A stretch of DNA of 64,000 nucleotides. It comes from Symbiodinium natans. Lineage: Eukaryota > Sar > Dinophyceae > Suessiales > Symbiodiniaceae. Shown here one piece after another: positions 11,024 to 22,148 of this stretch; the first letter of the stretch is position 1, and every line of letters starts with the position of its first letter. Location of the stretch: assembly GCA_905221605.1 (NCBI GenBank), contig CAJNDS010002373.1:60001-124000 (forward strand), in the 5' to 3' direction. The notes beneath the pieces were generated by a model, which was given only the letters and a program-made list of their open reading frames with translations, made no database searches and was not told the origin of the DNA. Made by a program: the position numbers and the translations under genes.

Positions 11024-13805
11024 CCCTAACCCCTAAACCTTCCACCAAGCTCGACTATAGCAAAGCCCAGGCCACAAATGATCCGCAGGTCGTCAAGGTG
11101 GTGACCTCAGGCGGTTTGGGGCTTTAGGGTTCAGGGTCTAAATTCCCTGGCCTCAGAAAGGCTATCCTTCAATTAAGTATGGTAGGCTAATGGACTCAGA
11201 AAGTTCATAAGGATCACCTACCAAGCGACTGTCTCTAAGAGGTGCGGGCCGGTTCTGCGCCAAAGACCCTGCGTGGCAGCTGACTACCAAAACAAAGCCT
11301 ACCCCCATGATGCAGGGAGCTCAATGCTGGCGGCCGGATACCCCAAACCCTAGCTCAACCCCAAAACCCCAAAGCCTAAACCCCAAAGCCTAAACCCTGA
11401 GTTAGGGTTTTCGGGTTTAGGGTGGAGCCTTTCAAGAACAAACCCTGGCTTCCCCCTCCCGAAAGTGCCGTAGAGTTGCAAGCATTGCGCCGACGGAGCG
11501 CCGATAAGCCCAACAGAAACGCGTTGTTCGGCTGTGGCCTCGGCATGTCAGCCCATGAGCCAGCGCAATGATGGCTAGAAGAGCAGCACTACAGACAGTA
11601 ATGATGAGAGATTTAAACTTGAGAGTATAAACATGTATCCAATATATATATATATATATAATGTAATATCATATATATATATATGCATATTTATATTTAT
11701 TTATATATAGATATATAATCTTGAATCATGCCTGGGCTTTGGTCCTTCATTGGCTTATAGGCTTCAAGGGCTTGAGGAGGTCTGGGATTGGAACCGGCCA
11801 AACACCAACAGCAACTCGGATGAGGCAGAAGAGGGTTTTAGGGTTCTAGGGTTTAGGGTTTAGGGTTTTAGGGTTTTGGGGTTTTGGGGTTTTAGGGTTT
11901 TAGGGTTCTAGGGTTCTAGGGTTCTCGGGTTTAGGGGCGGGCAAACAGGGCAAGCGCGTGCGCCCGGACGTGGCGCTAGGTCCGCTAGGTGTCCAGAAGG
12001 GAATAATGTTCGTAACACTTCCGACCCCTATAATGCGCCCTGAACTAGTAGTACGTGTTTTCGGTTACCTGAATAGGGATTATCGTAATGTCGGGTAGGG
12101 GATTCCCAATTCTTTGTTGCTCTTTTGGCCCCTGAACCCTACACCCTAAACCCTAAACCCTTTTTGTGAACCAGGATCTTCAACCATCAGCCCTAAACCA
12201 AGGTTGACTGTCTCTGGGCTTCCGACTGACTCCCTTGGTGTGGGCAGACTGAAGCCAGGCGTCGTAGAAGATAAAGACCTTGAACGAAGGAGCGAATTAC
12301 CTAGACCCAAGAGTGACCTAGGAATAAGAAAGGAGGGTTTGGGGATTAGGGCTAGACCCAAGAGTAACCTAGGAATCGGGTGCCCTTTTGGTTTAAAGCC
12401 GCTGATACGGGAACCCAACCCCCCCCCGAAAAAAGGGGAATAAGGGCCTGCTCTGGGCGAGCTACGTTCATGAGTGCAGCGAACATATGATGCATCTGGC
12501 ATGGTTCGCCGCTGCCGTCTCTGCTTCTGCGCGTAGTCTGTTAGGGTTAAGGGTTAAGGGTTGGTTTAAAGTTTAGGGTTTAGGCTTGGTTTACGCACTT
12601 ATTGCTAACCGGGCTACTAGGCCTACTCATTGCTGACCTGAGTCACAGCGCAAGGCCCACAGCACCGGCACAAGAGCAAACTCCCGGACTCTGTCAGCCA
12701 GCATCCGGATTTCAAGAAAACGACCCTGCACTTCAAAACCTGAAACCCTTAAACCCTATACGAACCCAAGCTAGCAAGCAGAGCAACAGCTCTAGCTCTG
12801 ACAAATGGTTGCTGATAGTAGCCTCATGATCATCTGGAGGGTGGTTTGAGATCGAATCCGGAAGATGTTCCACACAAGGCTGCGCATCCCCCCAAAGCGA
12901 ACTTTGACCCCTAAGCCCCTCGCCCTACCCTCCCGCAGAGGAAGAATGGTAACCTGGTGCCGTGAGGGGAAACGCAACCTTTGAGCCAGTCCAAGGCACA
13001 TCATCCGCGCCGATGCCCAAAATCATGTAAATCACCAACCTCGCGCAGTCCAAGGTTAGGGCTTAGGGGCAACAACAAGGGCTTAGAACCAGCAAACAAG
13101 CAAAAGGATCTCCCATGGGCATGAAGATCAGCCACGTCGGCTCGTGGGGTTTTTAGGTTTCGAGGTGATCTGCGCTGTCTGCCGAATCAGACTTGTCAAG
13201 GAGTCTCTGCCCTGAAGGAGGAGCTACCGCGAGCTCAGGGTACTTGTGAGACATGACAGCTACGCGCAGCCAGGTCCTAGCAAAAGAAAGGTGAAGATTC
13301 TGCAAGAACTCGGACCCCGAGTAGGCCCTGCTTCCTGTTTTTCGGCCCCTTTAAACCAAACAGGGCACCCTTGTTATTCCTAGGTTACTCTTGGGTCTGG
13401 AGAATCACTGCAGCCAGGGTTGCATCTGGTACCAGAAGATCTTTTGTCTCATGACCTGGTGTCGTGCTTCTGTGTGGACTCTTACAAAGCTGGGGGGGAG
13501 GGGGGGGGGGAAAGACACGAACTCCCCTTCCCCCGTCCTGTTCGGTGGCTTAGGCCTTGAGGGGCCTTAAGTCTTTTGCCGCAGGACTCTCTTGCGTGCC
13601 TAAGCCCTTTGAACCCGGGCTCTCTGACGTGCCTTAGGGAGTATAGACCCTAAGCCCACTGGGTCAGCCCCAAGCCTCTTTAAGACCCGAAGGAACCCAC
13701 AGAAACCCTGCAGAAACCTGAAGTCTCGTGGCCACTGACACCTGTGGCCTACGGAGCCCAAAAGTTCTTACCAAGCCCGGGAGCGAGCTCCCTGAACCCT
13801 GTTAT
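11024..13805. other. Gene-poor mosaic
   Basis: Telomere-like tracts and variants, an AT-rich patch at 11600-11730, and a G run at 13502-13510. CCCAAGAGTGACCTAGGAAT and CCCAAGAGTAACCTAGGAAT form a 50-bp spaced direct repeat at 12306-12376, with an inverted relative at 13375-13398. Confidence 0.45.
11835..11935. repeat. Variant octamer tract TTTTAGGG
   Basis: TTTTAGGG, TTTTGGGG and TTCTAGGG units are mixed. A shorter TTTTAGGG tract lies at 63814-63836. Confidence 0.85.
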
Positions 13806-14175
13806 GGGGTTTAGGGTTTAGGGTTTAGGGTTTAGGGTTTAGGGTTTAGGGTTTAGGGTCTAGGCTCTAGGCTCTAGGGTCTAGGGTTCTTAATGTTACT
13901 TAAGAAGGGAGGGGGAGGTCCAAGGTTATGGTACCCCCGGGCCCTGATAATACTCCCCCACTACTCCCTCAGCTACCCTAAGGTACCTGCCCTCCATGAA
14001 CCCGCCTTAAACCCTAAACCCTAAACCCCTTAAACCCCTTAAACCCCTTAAACCCTTAAACCCTTAAACCCTAAACCCTTAAGGACCCTATGAACCCTAA
14101 ACCCTAAGCCCTAAGCCCTAAACCCTAAACCCTAACCCTAAACCCTAAACCCTAACCCCTACAAACCCTAAACCC
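13806..14175. repeat. TTTAGGG array then degenerate CCCTAAA-type tracts
   Basis: TTTAGGG units run to 13858, followed by TCTAGGC variants. From 14005, CCCTTAAAC and CCCTAAAC variants are mixed. Confidence 0.85.
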
Positions 14176-14372
14176 TATGTAAACCCTTAAGGACCCTACA
14201 AATACCCTGAAGGACCCAGGCAGAATCCCACCAAACACCTTCAAGCCCGAGGTGCCAACACCCAGAGGCACATCCCAACTGGCAGCGAGAAGAGGATCCT
14301 GTTTAGGGTTAAAGGTTTAGGGTTTAGGGTTTGGGGTTTGGGCAACTTTTGGGGGGGTTTTGGGGCTTAGGG

Positions 14373-14464
14373 TTTGGGATGTCACCCCTTATACTAACAG
14401 TCCCACCCCCCATTATAATCCTATCAAGGGCTGCTAGTAACTTGTACAAAGGGGAACATCCCAA
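14373..14464. mobile_element. Family A element
   Basis: TTGGGATGTCACCCCTTATA and CTAACAGTCC oppose GGGGAACATCCCAA. The core is TTATAATCCTATCAAGGGC. Confidence 0.6.
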
Positions 14465-14816
14465 TTTGGGGTTGCTACAGGGTTTAGAGAGTTTACATGA
14501 TTGATAAAAGGATACAGATGGGAACCCCAAACATGGAACTGCAAGATTGTGGGAAACATAAAGGGATAAGGACCCTAGTAGGCAAGTTCTGGAGGGTGGC
14601 TTGTGAGGGGGAGGGTTTGCAGGGTTTAGGGCTTCAGGGTTTTGCTGGTATTTGGCATCAGGTTTGCAGTCGTAGGCAGAGCTTGGCCCTTCGCATGCAA
14701 CTCTTCAATGGCTCCAAGGCCCCCCTTCTCAACTTAGCTAAGAGAGGGAACTTACATCGCATCAACCCCCCAAAACCCTTGCACACCCCCAAGCCCTAAA
14801 CCCTAAAGCCCCAAAC

Positions 14817-14818
14817 AC

Positions 14819-14873
<55 letters not shown>

Positions 14874-14887
14874 CTCTCTCTCTCTCT
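14817..14887. repeat. (CT)n(TTTC)n(TC)n microsatellite
   Basis: A compound pyrimidine tract directly following CCCTAAA units. Confidence 0.9.
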
Positions 14888-16316
14888 GAGGACCACCACA
14901 CTCACATGAGCAGCCATCTCGAATCGGCAGTGGCACTCTGACTCTGATCACCACACATACAGAACACTGCACGTACTTGCGTCGCACTCACTGGCCTAGC
15001 ACAATCAGCCATGGCAGACCCTTTCCCCATGAGAACTAGAAACCCTAACCCTAAACCCTACACCCTGAAAGCCCTAAATCGGCCTCCGATTCTGGAACTT
15101 GCCCCTAATAAGCGCCGAGCTGAGGAGCTCGAACATGCCGCAGGACGCCAGGAACACGCTCTCCAGCATCACCCACATGTACGCCCACACAGACCTGCGG
15201 GTTTCCGCAATAAAGGGGATTCTGTTCTATTTGGGGCATAAACGGGAACCCCTATTTGGGGAAACACCCACCTTAGTTGTCGTATGGCATGGTTACCATA
15301 CCTATCAGCCTACTGAGAACTGCACATGAACCTCCAAGAAGAAGTCTGCAACCCCAAAGAAGGGGCATCCAAAATTCGGGCCTAGAACAGCTTCCTGGAC
15401 CACAGACGTGAGTAGGGGTTTATGATCAGAAGCCCCATCGGACCAGCAGCTCTTGAAAGAAGGCTATAGGTTCACCCCCCAAGGCCCTCGACTTTAAACA
15501 TGTGCTTGGGAACCTTTATGAGAAGCCACCCTTGTGTTCATCACGAAAGACATCTGTTCAAAATAACCCCCAATTCCTGACAAGTCTCAGACACCCTAAA
15601 CCCTAAACCCTGAACCCCTCTTGTGCCGCCGCAGCACACCAGTGAGCCCAAGGAAAGGAAGCCATCGACCAGCAGGATGCCAAGGTACTGGGCGATCAGC
15701 GTGGCACCTCTGAGGAAAGGCCTTTGGACACCCCAAAAACCCTTTTGAAAACCGGACTTGATGACTGCCAGCGCTGCCTCCTGCGCGACACCCTAAACCC
15801 TCAACCCTAGACCTAACCCTAAAGCCGAATGTGAGTTGTGGGAGCCTTTTTCTGCTGCCTTGCACCGTTTTGGTCGAGGCCCACAGATCCCCCGCACGAA
15901 ATGCAACGCATGCGCGGCCCGCCTGAGAACAGCATGATGCGGAGCTTGCTGCCGTACTGCCGCTCATACTTGGCCTGACGACGCATGGAAGAAATACTGA
16001 CGAGTCCACAGAACGCATCCCATAATGCCCAAATAAGTTCCCCTGAGGCAGACCCTCAATGTAAAACCCCCCCCCCCCCAGTAAAGCAGGGCAACCTCGA
16101 TAGCCGCTGCCTTGGCGTACCTGGCAGCTAAAATGGTTGTGAGTAGGGTCCACATAACTTATAGGCTTATAGGGCATTTAGAGGGCTTAGCTTAGATTGT
16201 CCTCTTCTCACGGCTGCTACCCACATCCTTCGTTCCAATTACCAACATCTTCCCTCATCTTGTGGGGATGACATCTCTGCTGCACTGAAACTTCAATGCT
16301 TGAGGACGAAGGTAGT

Positions 16317-16515
16317 TCATCTCGCGAACTCATCCCCGACACGTGCATTCACGAACGCAATGCGTTTTGCCAGTATAGCCCTGCTACCGACCTGGGCAGC
16401 CATGCGCAGCTTGATTTTCCTACGGCTCAAAGACATCTGGGCCCCGCACCAGCCGTTGCGACCCTCAACGTAGCCGGTCTGGAACTTCTTGCTCTCATCC
16501 TCGCAGGGGAGCTCT
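16317..16515 (-). CDS. Possible terminal exon
   Basis: Minus-strand frame of about 65 codons with CEDESKKFQTGYVEGRNGWC followed by a basic stretch, ending at TGA (16317-16319). An in-frame TGA precedes it near acceptor-like AG dinucleotides. A second open patch (AKYERQYGSKLRIMLFS) lies on the same strand at about 15910-15980. Neither is recognised. Confidence 0.2.
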
Positions 16516-17763
16516 CAACTCTGGGTCTCAGCAACCTCTGGAGCAAACGGGATAATTACTAGGTTTAGGGTTTTGGGTTTAGGGTTTAGGGTTTTTGAGT
16601 CCACGGGGTATTGATGCGTATCCTGATGTTCAGCCTCAGTTTTGTCAGGGGGGCACCTGAGCCATGGGTATAGGTGCCGAACCAGATTGGGGAGTCAAGA
16701 AACGGGCATCACTGCAGAACGTAGCCCATCAGCTGCGCATCAACAACTCCAACTTAACCATGTAAAACTCGCAATCACGCGTTACAGAATGGGCGGCCAC
16801 ATTAAAATTAACTGGTAGACCTCCCTGCTTGCGCCAGAAGGTGCTACAAAGGCACCACAAATGTATCGCGAGGCTGCCTTGCTCATCGTGTTTAGGTTTA
16901 GGGTGTTTACATGATTTCATGAAACTCCTGTCTTCCATTTCTGCTTGTGTTTGTTGGCTCTGAGTTGACGTTTTTACGCGGTGCCGGAATCCCCCTAAGC
17001 TCCCAAACCCCAACATGTCCTCGTCATCTGGATCATTCGCTCCTGAAAATTCCAGGGGTATGTGTCCAGGGTTTATGGACCTTAGGGTGGCTCAGGGTGT
17101 GCAAGGCAAAATCAAAACCGTCAGGCCACCCCCCGACCATCTGTATGCATACCGGCGTGTGCAACGACGACACAAAGCCCAGCGGGATCTCTCGTGTACG
17201 AAGGCCCTCAGCAGCCTGAACGAAAATGAACTACTGGTGCAGTGCTGCTCCGAATTCCAGGTAGCTCTCGCCAAAAACGGCACGCGAATTATTCGGGGCT
17301 GTGGGTCCTATACTGGAACTCGACCCCGGCAGACAGGCCTGCGAAGAAGCGGGACAGACCGTACTTGCTCGTTCCTTGGCAGGCATCACAACATCTCGTG
17401 GCTCCATTTGCGTCCTACATTGCCCGAGTGCCAGTGCTCAAAGGGGCGCCAGTTGACGAGTGAAGCAGGCCCTACGGCCTGTGCTGATGCAGCTGACCCG
17501 GAAAAAGTCTCTCTAAATGCCCAAGCTGCGCGTGGCACAATCGAAGGTGATGGGCATGAACGTGTTCCTTACTAAGCTCGCAACGCCGGGCCCAAAAGAC
17601 CATCAGGTTTTATGTTTGATGCGGTCTCACCACATTCGCTAGATACATCTACCATCTAGCCATCAAGTCAGAGCGAGCTTTTCGACATGGAATGCTCTCA
17701 GAAAGATAGGCTTAACAGCTCCGGCGGCCTTGCCGAAACGGCAATGCCATGATATGGGGAAGT

Positions 17764-18015
17764 GTACCCTAAACCCTAAACCCTAAACCCTAAACCCTAA
17801 ACCCTAAACCGTGGTGTGGGGCAGCCTGGGGTGCAATCAGGATGCTTGGCATTCCACCAAAGGGGAAGAGTTGGGTCGCACATCTTTTGGAGGATCGCCT
17901 TCCGGTGCCAAGAGTTCGTTTAGGGTTTAGGGTTTAGGGTTTAGGGTTTAGGGTTTAGGGTTTAGGGTTTAGGGTTTAGGGTTTAGGGTTTAGGGTTTAG
18001 GTTTAAGGTTTAGGG
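17764..18015. repeat. Facing CCCTAAA and TTTAGGG arrays
   Basis: CCCTAAA units at 17764-17810 and TTTAGGG units at 17919-18015 enclose about 110 bp of unique sequence, in the orientation of a minichromosome's two ends. Confidence 0.9.
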
Positions 18016-18307
18016 TTCTTAAGGGTTGGGGCTTAAAGGGGGGCATGTGACCCAGGTTCCCCAATACACCCCCACTACCCTCCAAGGCTCCCTAAGCTTC
18101 CCTAAACTTCCTTAGGGGTTCCCGAGGTACCGACCCCCCCCCCCTCCCTTGAGGACCCTATACAAGAGGCTCGATTTGGACTCAACGAGCTCTTCGCCTA
18201 ACAGGGTTTAGGGGTGTCAGGGTGGATGAGCATAAGGTTGCCGGGGGGCAGAGCGCAGGATGGGAGAGGCAATACAGGGGCCTGAATCATGAGAATAGGC
18301 ATTTGGG

Positions 18308-18388
18308 GATGTTATTCTAGCATGATTATAAAGGGACCCTAAGGGAATACTACAAGTAACTAGTTCGACCCCTATAATAGGCAAGCAG
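18308..18388. mobile_element. Family H short repeat
   Basis: TTATAAAGGGACC, AAGGGAATACTAC and TTCGACCCCTATAA are shared with 42312-42398 and, more diverged, 24891-24977. No long inverted ends are evident. Confidence 0.5.
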
Positions 18389-18679
18389 CCAGCAGAAGTA
18401 TGCTGCGGAATGCATGCGCCCCCGACCTTCTACGGTCGTCTGCGGCGTTTCGATGCCCTAACCCCACGACAAAAGTTAGCATGCAAGGAGCAGGAAACCA
18501 GTCCTTGGGTAACCCTAGAATTGGGGGCGTATACATTATATAACTATAATTCCTATCAAGGTGTAGACCATGAACCCGTTTAAGGGTTCATTTGGTCCCC
18601 AAGGGTCTTGACACCTCTGCATCGGATCACATGTGCGCAGATCATCTCTTGTATGAACTTGGAAGTTGACCGAAAACTC
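18372..18679 (-). CDS. Candidate exon pair split by a family B element
   Basis: No product is recognised. Exon a is 18679-18608, preceded by GAAAG (acceptor-like, AG then G). It encodes 24 residues including VHTRDDLRTCDPMQRCQ. After the element at 18504-18607, the same frame continues from 18503 as DWFPAPCMLTFVVGLGHR and stays open to TAG at about 18372. An in-frame TGA lies just upstream of exon a, as expected at an exon edge. The junction joins cleanly only when the element plus one duplication copy is removed. Later donor sites could end exon b earlier. The 3' end overlaps a family H element, so the terminal residues are doubtful. Confidence 0.35.
18504..18607 (-). mobile_element. Family B introner-like element, GACC/GACT duplication
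   Basis: On the minus strand, GACC is followed by CTTGGGGACC...CCCAAG and then GACT. The duplication matches at three of four bases. The GA of the first copy would be the donor and CAAG the acceptor, a 104-bp intron. Confidence 0.6.
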
Positions 18680-18689
18680 CTTTCAGAGA

Positions 18690-20334
18690 TCGAACTCAGG
18701 AGCCTACCACCCTTATTGCGGCCGGGCTGTGATCTCCTGGCCGGAATATACGCTCTGTAGAAGCAGGAGCCACTGTCATCCCTATAAAGCCCCAAACCCT
18801 AACCCTCTTTGCCCAGGATGGGGGGCTGAGGTCTTGGAGTTGAAAGGGGCCCGAAACCCTAAACCCTAAACCCAATATTCGAGCGCCTCCTTCTCGGCGC
18901 CGGTCACAAGCCCTGTGGCGTCTGTGGCCGGGTAGTAGGCAGACGAGCTGCAGATCTGGTGGGTTCCCCTTGGCTCGGGGAGCACTGAACATCCCCTAAA
19001 CCCTAAACCCGAAACCCTAAACAATAAACCCTAAACCCTATAATCCTGAACCCTATAACCCGATAACCCTAAAATACTATACCCTAAAGTCACAACATCA
19101 CACCCCGTCTCCACTTTGATTTAGCGCTGCTGACCTCTCGGACAGACTACAGAGCACCTACTGGGGAAGTCGTCACAAGTGCCGCTAAACTCAGCAGAAA
19201 ATTCCACGCAAGGTCATGACCTACACCAACGGCAGGTTTAGGGTTTGAGTTTGAGGTTTAGGGTTGAGGGCGCAGGGTCCAGGGTTCAGGGGTTGCTCCT
19301 GAGCATGGGCCATTCCTCGCGGAGCGCGTTCCTTGCAGACGAGAAGCGGTGGTGACCACCTGAGTGGGTTGCACGTGCGGGCCTAGCTTGCCCATTTCAG
19401 ACTGAGGGCCTCTATATGGGCTCCAAGTTGGACATTGTTGGGTTTGAGGGTCATTTGTTGGCTTCAGGTGCCGTTTGGTACTCCTGACAATCAGGCATGA
19501 TCCCGCCCCCTCAATGTTGGACCAAACCCTCCTTCCCTCCGAAATTCCAGATGGCCCTGGATATGCATCGTGCGAGCATGAAAGTTGTGCTTTTAGAGGG
19601 GAGGGGGGATGGGGTCCCAGGCACTGTTCTCTTGAGCACGTGGCGCACCACCGTGACTGCCCGAACTGCCCTCGTCTTGCTGGTGCGCCTAAACAAGCCC
19701 TAAACCCCGAAAACCCTACACTTAAACCCAGGGGGCGGTAAGCGAGGAGGCCCTATAGACCCCGGAAGCCCTAAAGCCCTGCCCCCTAAAGCTCTCAGGC
19801 CCCAAAAACAGCCAGGAACACCCCAACTCCTAGACTTTCAGACCCTATAAGCCCTAAACCCTACCCTAATGAACCGGCCCCAGATCTGCTGTCGAAGTCG
19901 CCCACACGTCATGTTCGTGGCGCCTCAGATTGTGTTCTCAGGGGTTTGGAAGGGTTTGGAAGCACTTGACTTGATTGAGAAGGGTCCAGGGTGCGGAGTT
20001 CAGGTTCGTTTTGAAGGGTTTAGGGTTCAGGGCTCAGGAATTTGAAGGGTTTGGGGTTGAGAGGTATTTCGAAGGGCTTACAGTTTCCGGTCTTTTGTGT
20101 ACCTCCACTGGAGCCTAAAGCCTAAAGTGCTACGGAACCAATGTTATCATAACCCATCTATGAAGCTAGCAGAAGTCCCTTCATCGCTATGCCGCCCGCC
20201 CAAAACAGCCATTCTAAGCCAACAGGGCCCTACACTGCACAGCTGGGCGCAGCGAGAAGCTGCCTTGCCTGTACACTATACATTCTGCCGCGCTGAGAAG
20301 CACCGGTTGTTGGCGTCTCTGCGTCACCTTTGCC
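18690..20334. other. Intergenic mosaic downstream of the DUSP12/YVH1 gene
   Basis: Short telomere-like tracts at 18855-18873, 18994-19060, 19235-19265 and 19853-19865. Several short open frames, none recognised. Confidence 0.4.
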
Positions 20335-22148
20335 TTAGTCCGCTGTACAGTCTGTACACTCTCCAAACATGGGTTTGGGCATCTCGATGCCCCCAAAGCC
20401 CTTCTTCGACTCTTTCCACTGGACCTTCTTCTTCTGAAGGTTGAAAGCCTTGGTAGCCCAGTAACCAGATGACAATAAGGGCACCCTTTTTTTGGGTTGT
20501 TTTCTAAGGGAACCCCTAACCAAAAAGACAAAAAAGTAAAAGGTACCAATGGGCTACCATGAAGCTGGGGCCATCCAGAGCTTGCAGCCGCACGACTGCC
20601 CACTCCATGTGTAGCTCCCCAACTTTGCCCCGCAGGCGCAGTTGAGCTTTCCCTCTGAGGAAGATGCTTCCATCCACTGCATCGGCTCGACGTAGTACCC
20701 ACCAGGGCAGTCATGCAGCAGGTTCTGACTCGAAAACAAGGCCTTGTGGCATTTGGCACAACAGCAGACGCCCGAAGATTGCGGCATTTGGACTCCGCGA
20801 TTTCTGGTCAAAGTCTCGTGAACGAGCTCTTTCCGAAGCTCTCTGGCGATGTCCACATCCACTGTCCTCCAGGTGTAGGCTCGCCATTCTTGTACGTAGA
20901 GGCGCCATGGGGACAATGGGGAGGCTTGACCCCAAGTAGCCATGACCTTCTCCTTTGCAGCTGCTGCGCTCATTCCCTGCTGAAGATGCAAGCCTGTAAG
21001 AGCACTTTGCCAGAATCCATCTGATCCTTGACCTTTGGCGATGCTGCCAAAGTCACTTCCTGATGCGAAGGAGTCTTGCAGCTGAACAATTTTTCCGGTG
21101 GACTTTTGTTCTTGCTCTCCGTGGCCGTCTGTTGCCTCTACCGACTCATCCACTGCCTTCCCATCTGAGCCAAGGTGATGCTTCTGAGTTCCCTGATGCT
21201 CCGTGGACCTTTGCAACACCCGAAGAGGCTCCAATGCCGGAGGAGCATCGTCTTCAAGAAGGAAGCCAGCATCTTCGAAGACCTGCAGTTGCTCACAGAA
21301 GTTCTCGGCAGGTGCAGCACTTGGATAGACGTCCCTGAACATCTCAAGCGCCAGGTCAAAGGGAAGCTTCCACTGCCGCATCAGGTACGCAACCACTGTA
21401 GACACGGAACGGCTCATCCCTGCTTGGCAATGAACGAGCACCTTGCCCTGGCTGTTCAACACATCATCCAGAAAGGAGAAGATCCGTGGAAGATGCACGA
21501 GCAAGTCGTCAGTGCCGTCATCTAGGAGGTCGACCGTCCTCTGGGCTGGTATGTATATATATATATAGATACATAACGTTTTGCATAATTTTTCGGGGTG
21601 GGGGTGGAGGGAGGGAGTATGGGGGCCATATAAGGGAGAGCTATTGGGGGGGGGGGCTACAAGAATTATAGGGAAGATAAAGGAAGCCGTAAAGTAACAG
21701 TCGTTCCAGAAGCTCAGCCCCAGGATCAGATATCGGAAGGATCCTGGGAACGGCGGCCGGAGGCCTCGTGCAATAACCTTAGTTGTCCAGTACCCTAAGG
21801 GTGTAGGGTTTAGGGTTTAGGGTTTAGGGTTTAGGGTAACTAAAGTTTGACCTTTGGGATTATATGCGAACAGACTATCCCAAAAAAGGCTAAAGGCTAA
21901 GCAACTGCCACGCCGGTGATGCCATGCGAGCGAAGCTCTGAGTACCTTGGGGACCAAACGACGAACCCAAAGGTTTTAGGGTAAATTTGGGAGTAACATA
22001 CCCACATACTACTACAATTCCTAGTGTAGGGGTCTCTGAACCTGAAACCCTATAAACCCTGTTAGGGTTCAGTTGGGCCAAGGTACTTCTTGGCCGAGTC
22101 GGCGTTGCTGATGAACAGTCCAGGAAACACTGCGGAGTGGATGGACAT
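20335..22148 (-). CDS. DUSP12: DUSP12/YVH1-type dual-specificity phosphatase with C-terminal zinc-binding domain, five exons
   Basis: Proposed exons, in transcript order on the minus strand: 22148-22087, 21945-21912, 21777-21728, 21538-20566 and 20448-20335. They total 1233 nt (410 residues plus stop) in one frame. The N-terminal phosphatase fold runs from VFPGLFISNA (residues 7-16) through HGITG and RYLTVDLLDDG. The signature HCQAGMSRS holds catalytic Cys86 and Arg92, and Asp55 or Asp56 is the likely general acid. A low-complexity linker (about 150-290) precedes a YVH1-type zinc domain: CAKC (309-312), His324, VEPMQWM (332-338), CAC (349-351), KLGSYTW and CGC (365-367), ending WMAPAFNLQKKKVQ. 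In known members this domain binds zinc, and YVH1 acts in late 60S ribosome maturation; that role here is inferred from family. One residue is missing in the usual CPxC pair (CAC). The start is the first Met before the fold. The family call is strong; exact splice sites at introns 2 and 3 are inferred. Confidence 0.9.
20449..20565 (-). mobile_element. Intron 4 of the DUSP12/YVH1 gene: family D introner with GCTT duplication
   Basis: The element is 20449-20561, with ends C(A/T)TGGTAGCCC...GGGCTACCAAG. GCTT flanks it at 20562-20565 and 20445-20448. On the minus strand, the first GCTT gives a GC donor and CCAAG gives the AG acceptor. Splicing joins ATGGCCCCA to GCTTTCAAC, giving W-M-A-P-A-F, the conserved end of the YVH1 zinc domain. 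Read through instead, the element's TGGTAG terminus puts a stop three codons after the junction. Confidence 0.82.
21539..21727 (-). other. Intron 3 of the DUSP12/YVH1 gene, likely GA-AG
   Basis: The best join is ...TATCT | GATCC ... CCCAGAG | GACGG, giving RYLTVDLLDDG. The donor is GA, a variant known in dinoflagellate introns. The intron contains a TA microsatellite (21550-21569) and a G-rich run (21647-21656). Other acceptors (AG ending at 21541 or 21547) would change the frame or insert residues. Confidence 0.55.
21778..21911 (-). other. Intron 2 of the DUSP12/YVH1 gene, carrying telomere-like repeats
   Basis: The proposed GT donor follows codon GGC (Gly32) and the acceptor is CTAAG before GTT. 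It joins HGITG to VIARGLRPP. The intron holds about four TTTAGGG units on the plus strand (21803-21838). Boundaries are inferred from phosphatase-fold continuity. Confidence 0.6.
21946..22086 (-). mobile_element. Intron 1 of the DUSP12/YVH1 gene: family B introner with GTAC duplication
   Basis: The element proper is 21946-22082, with CTTGG...CCAAG inverted ends. It is flanked by GTAC at 22083-22086 and 21942-21945. Read on the minus strand, the first GTAC gives a GT donor and the element's last bases CCAAG give the AG acceptor. Removing 141 bp joins AAGAA to GTACTCAG and restores K-K-Y-S-E-L across the phosphatase N-terminus. Without splicing, the frame meets a TAA inside the element. Confidence 0.85.

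Noticed and set aside
15596-16177. 193-codon minus-strand frame
   Set aside because: It reads through telomere-like tracts and a C run; composition is not consistent, and better local patches lie in other frames.
20214-20759. 181-codon minus-strand frame overlapping the end of the phosphatase gene
   Set aside because: It is a shadow frame; the zinc-domain frame and the spliced last exon explain the region better.
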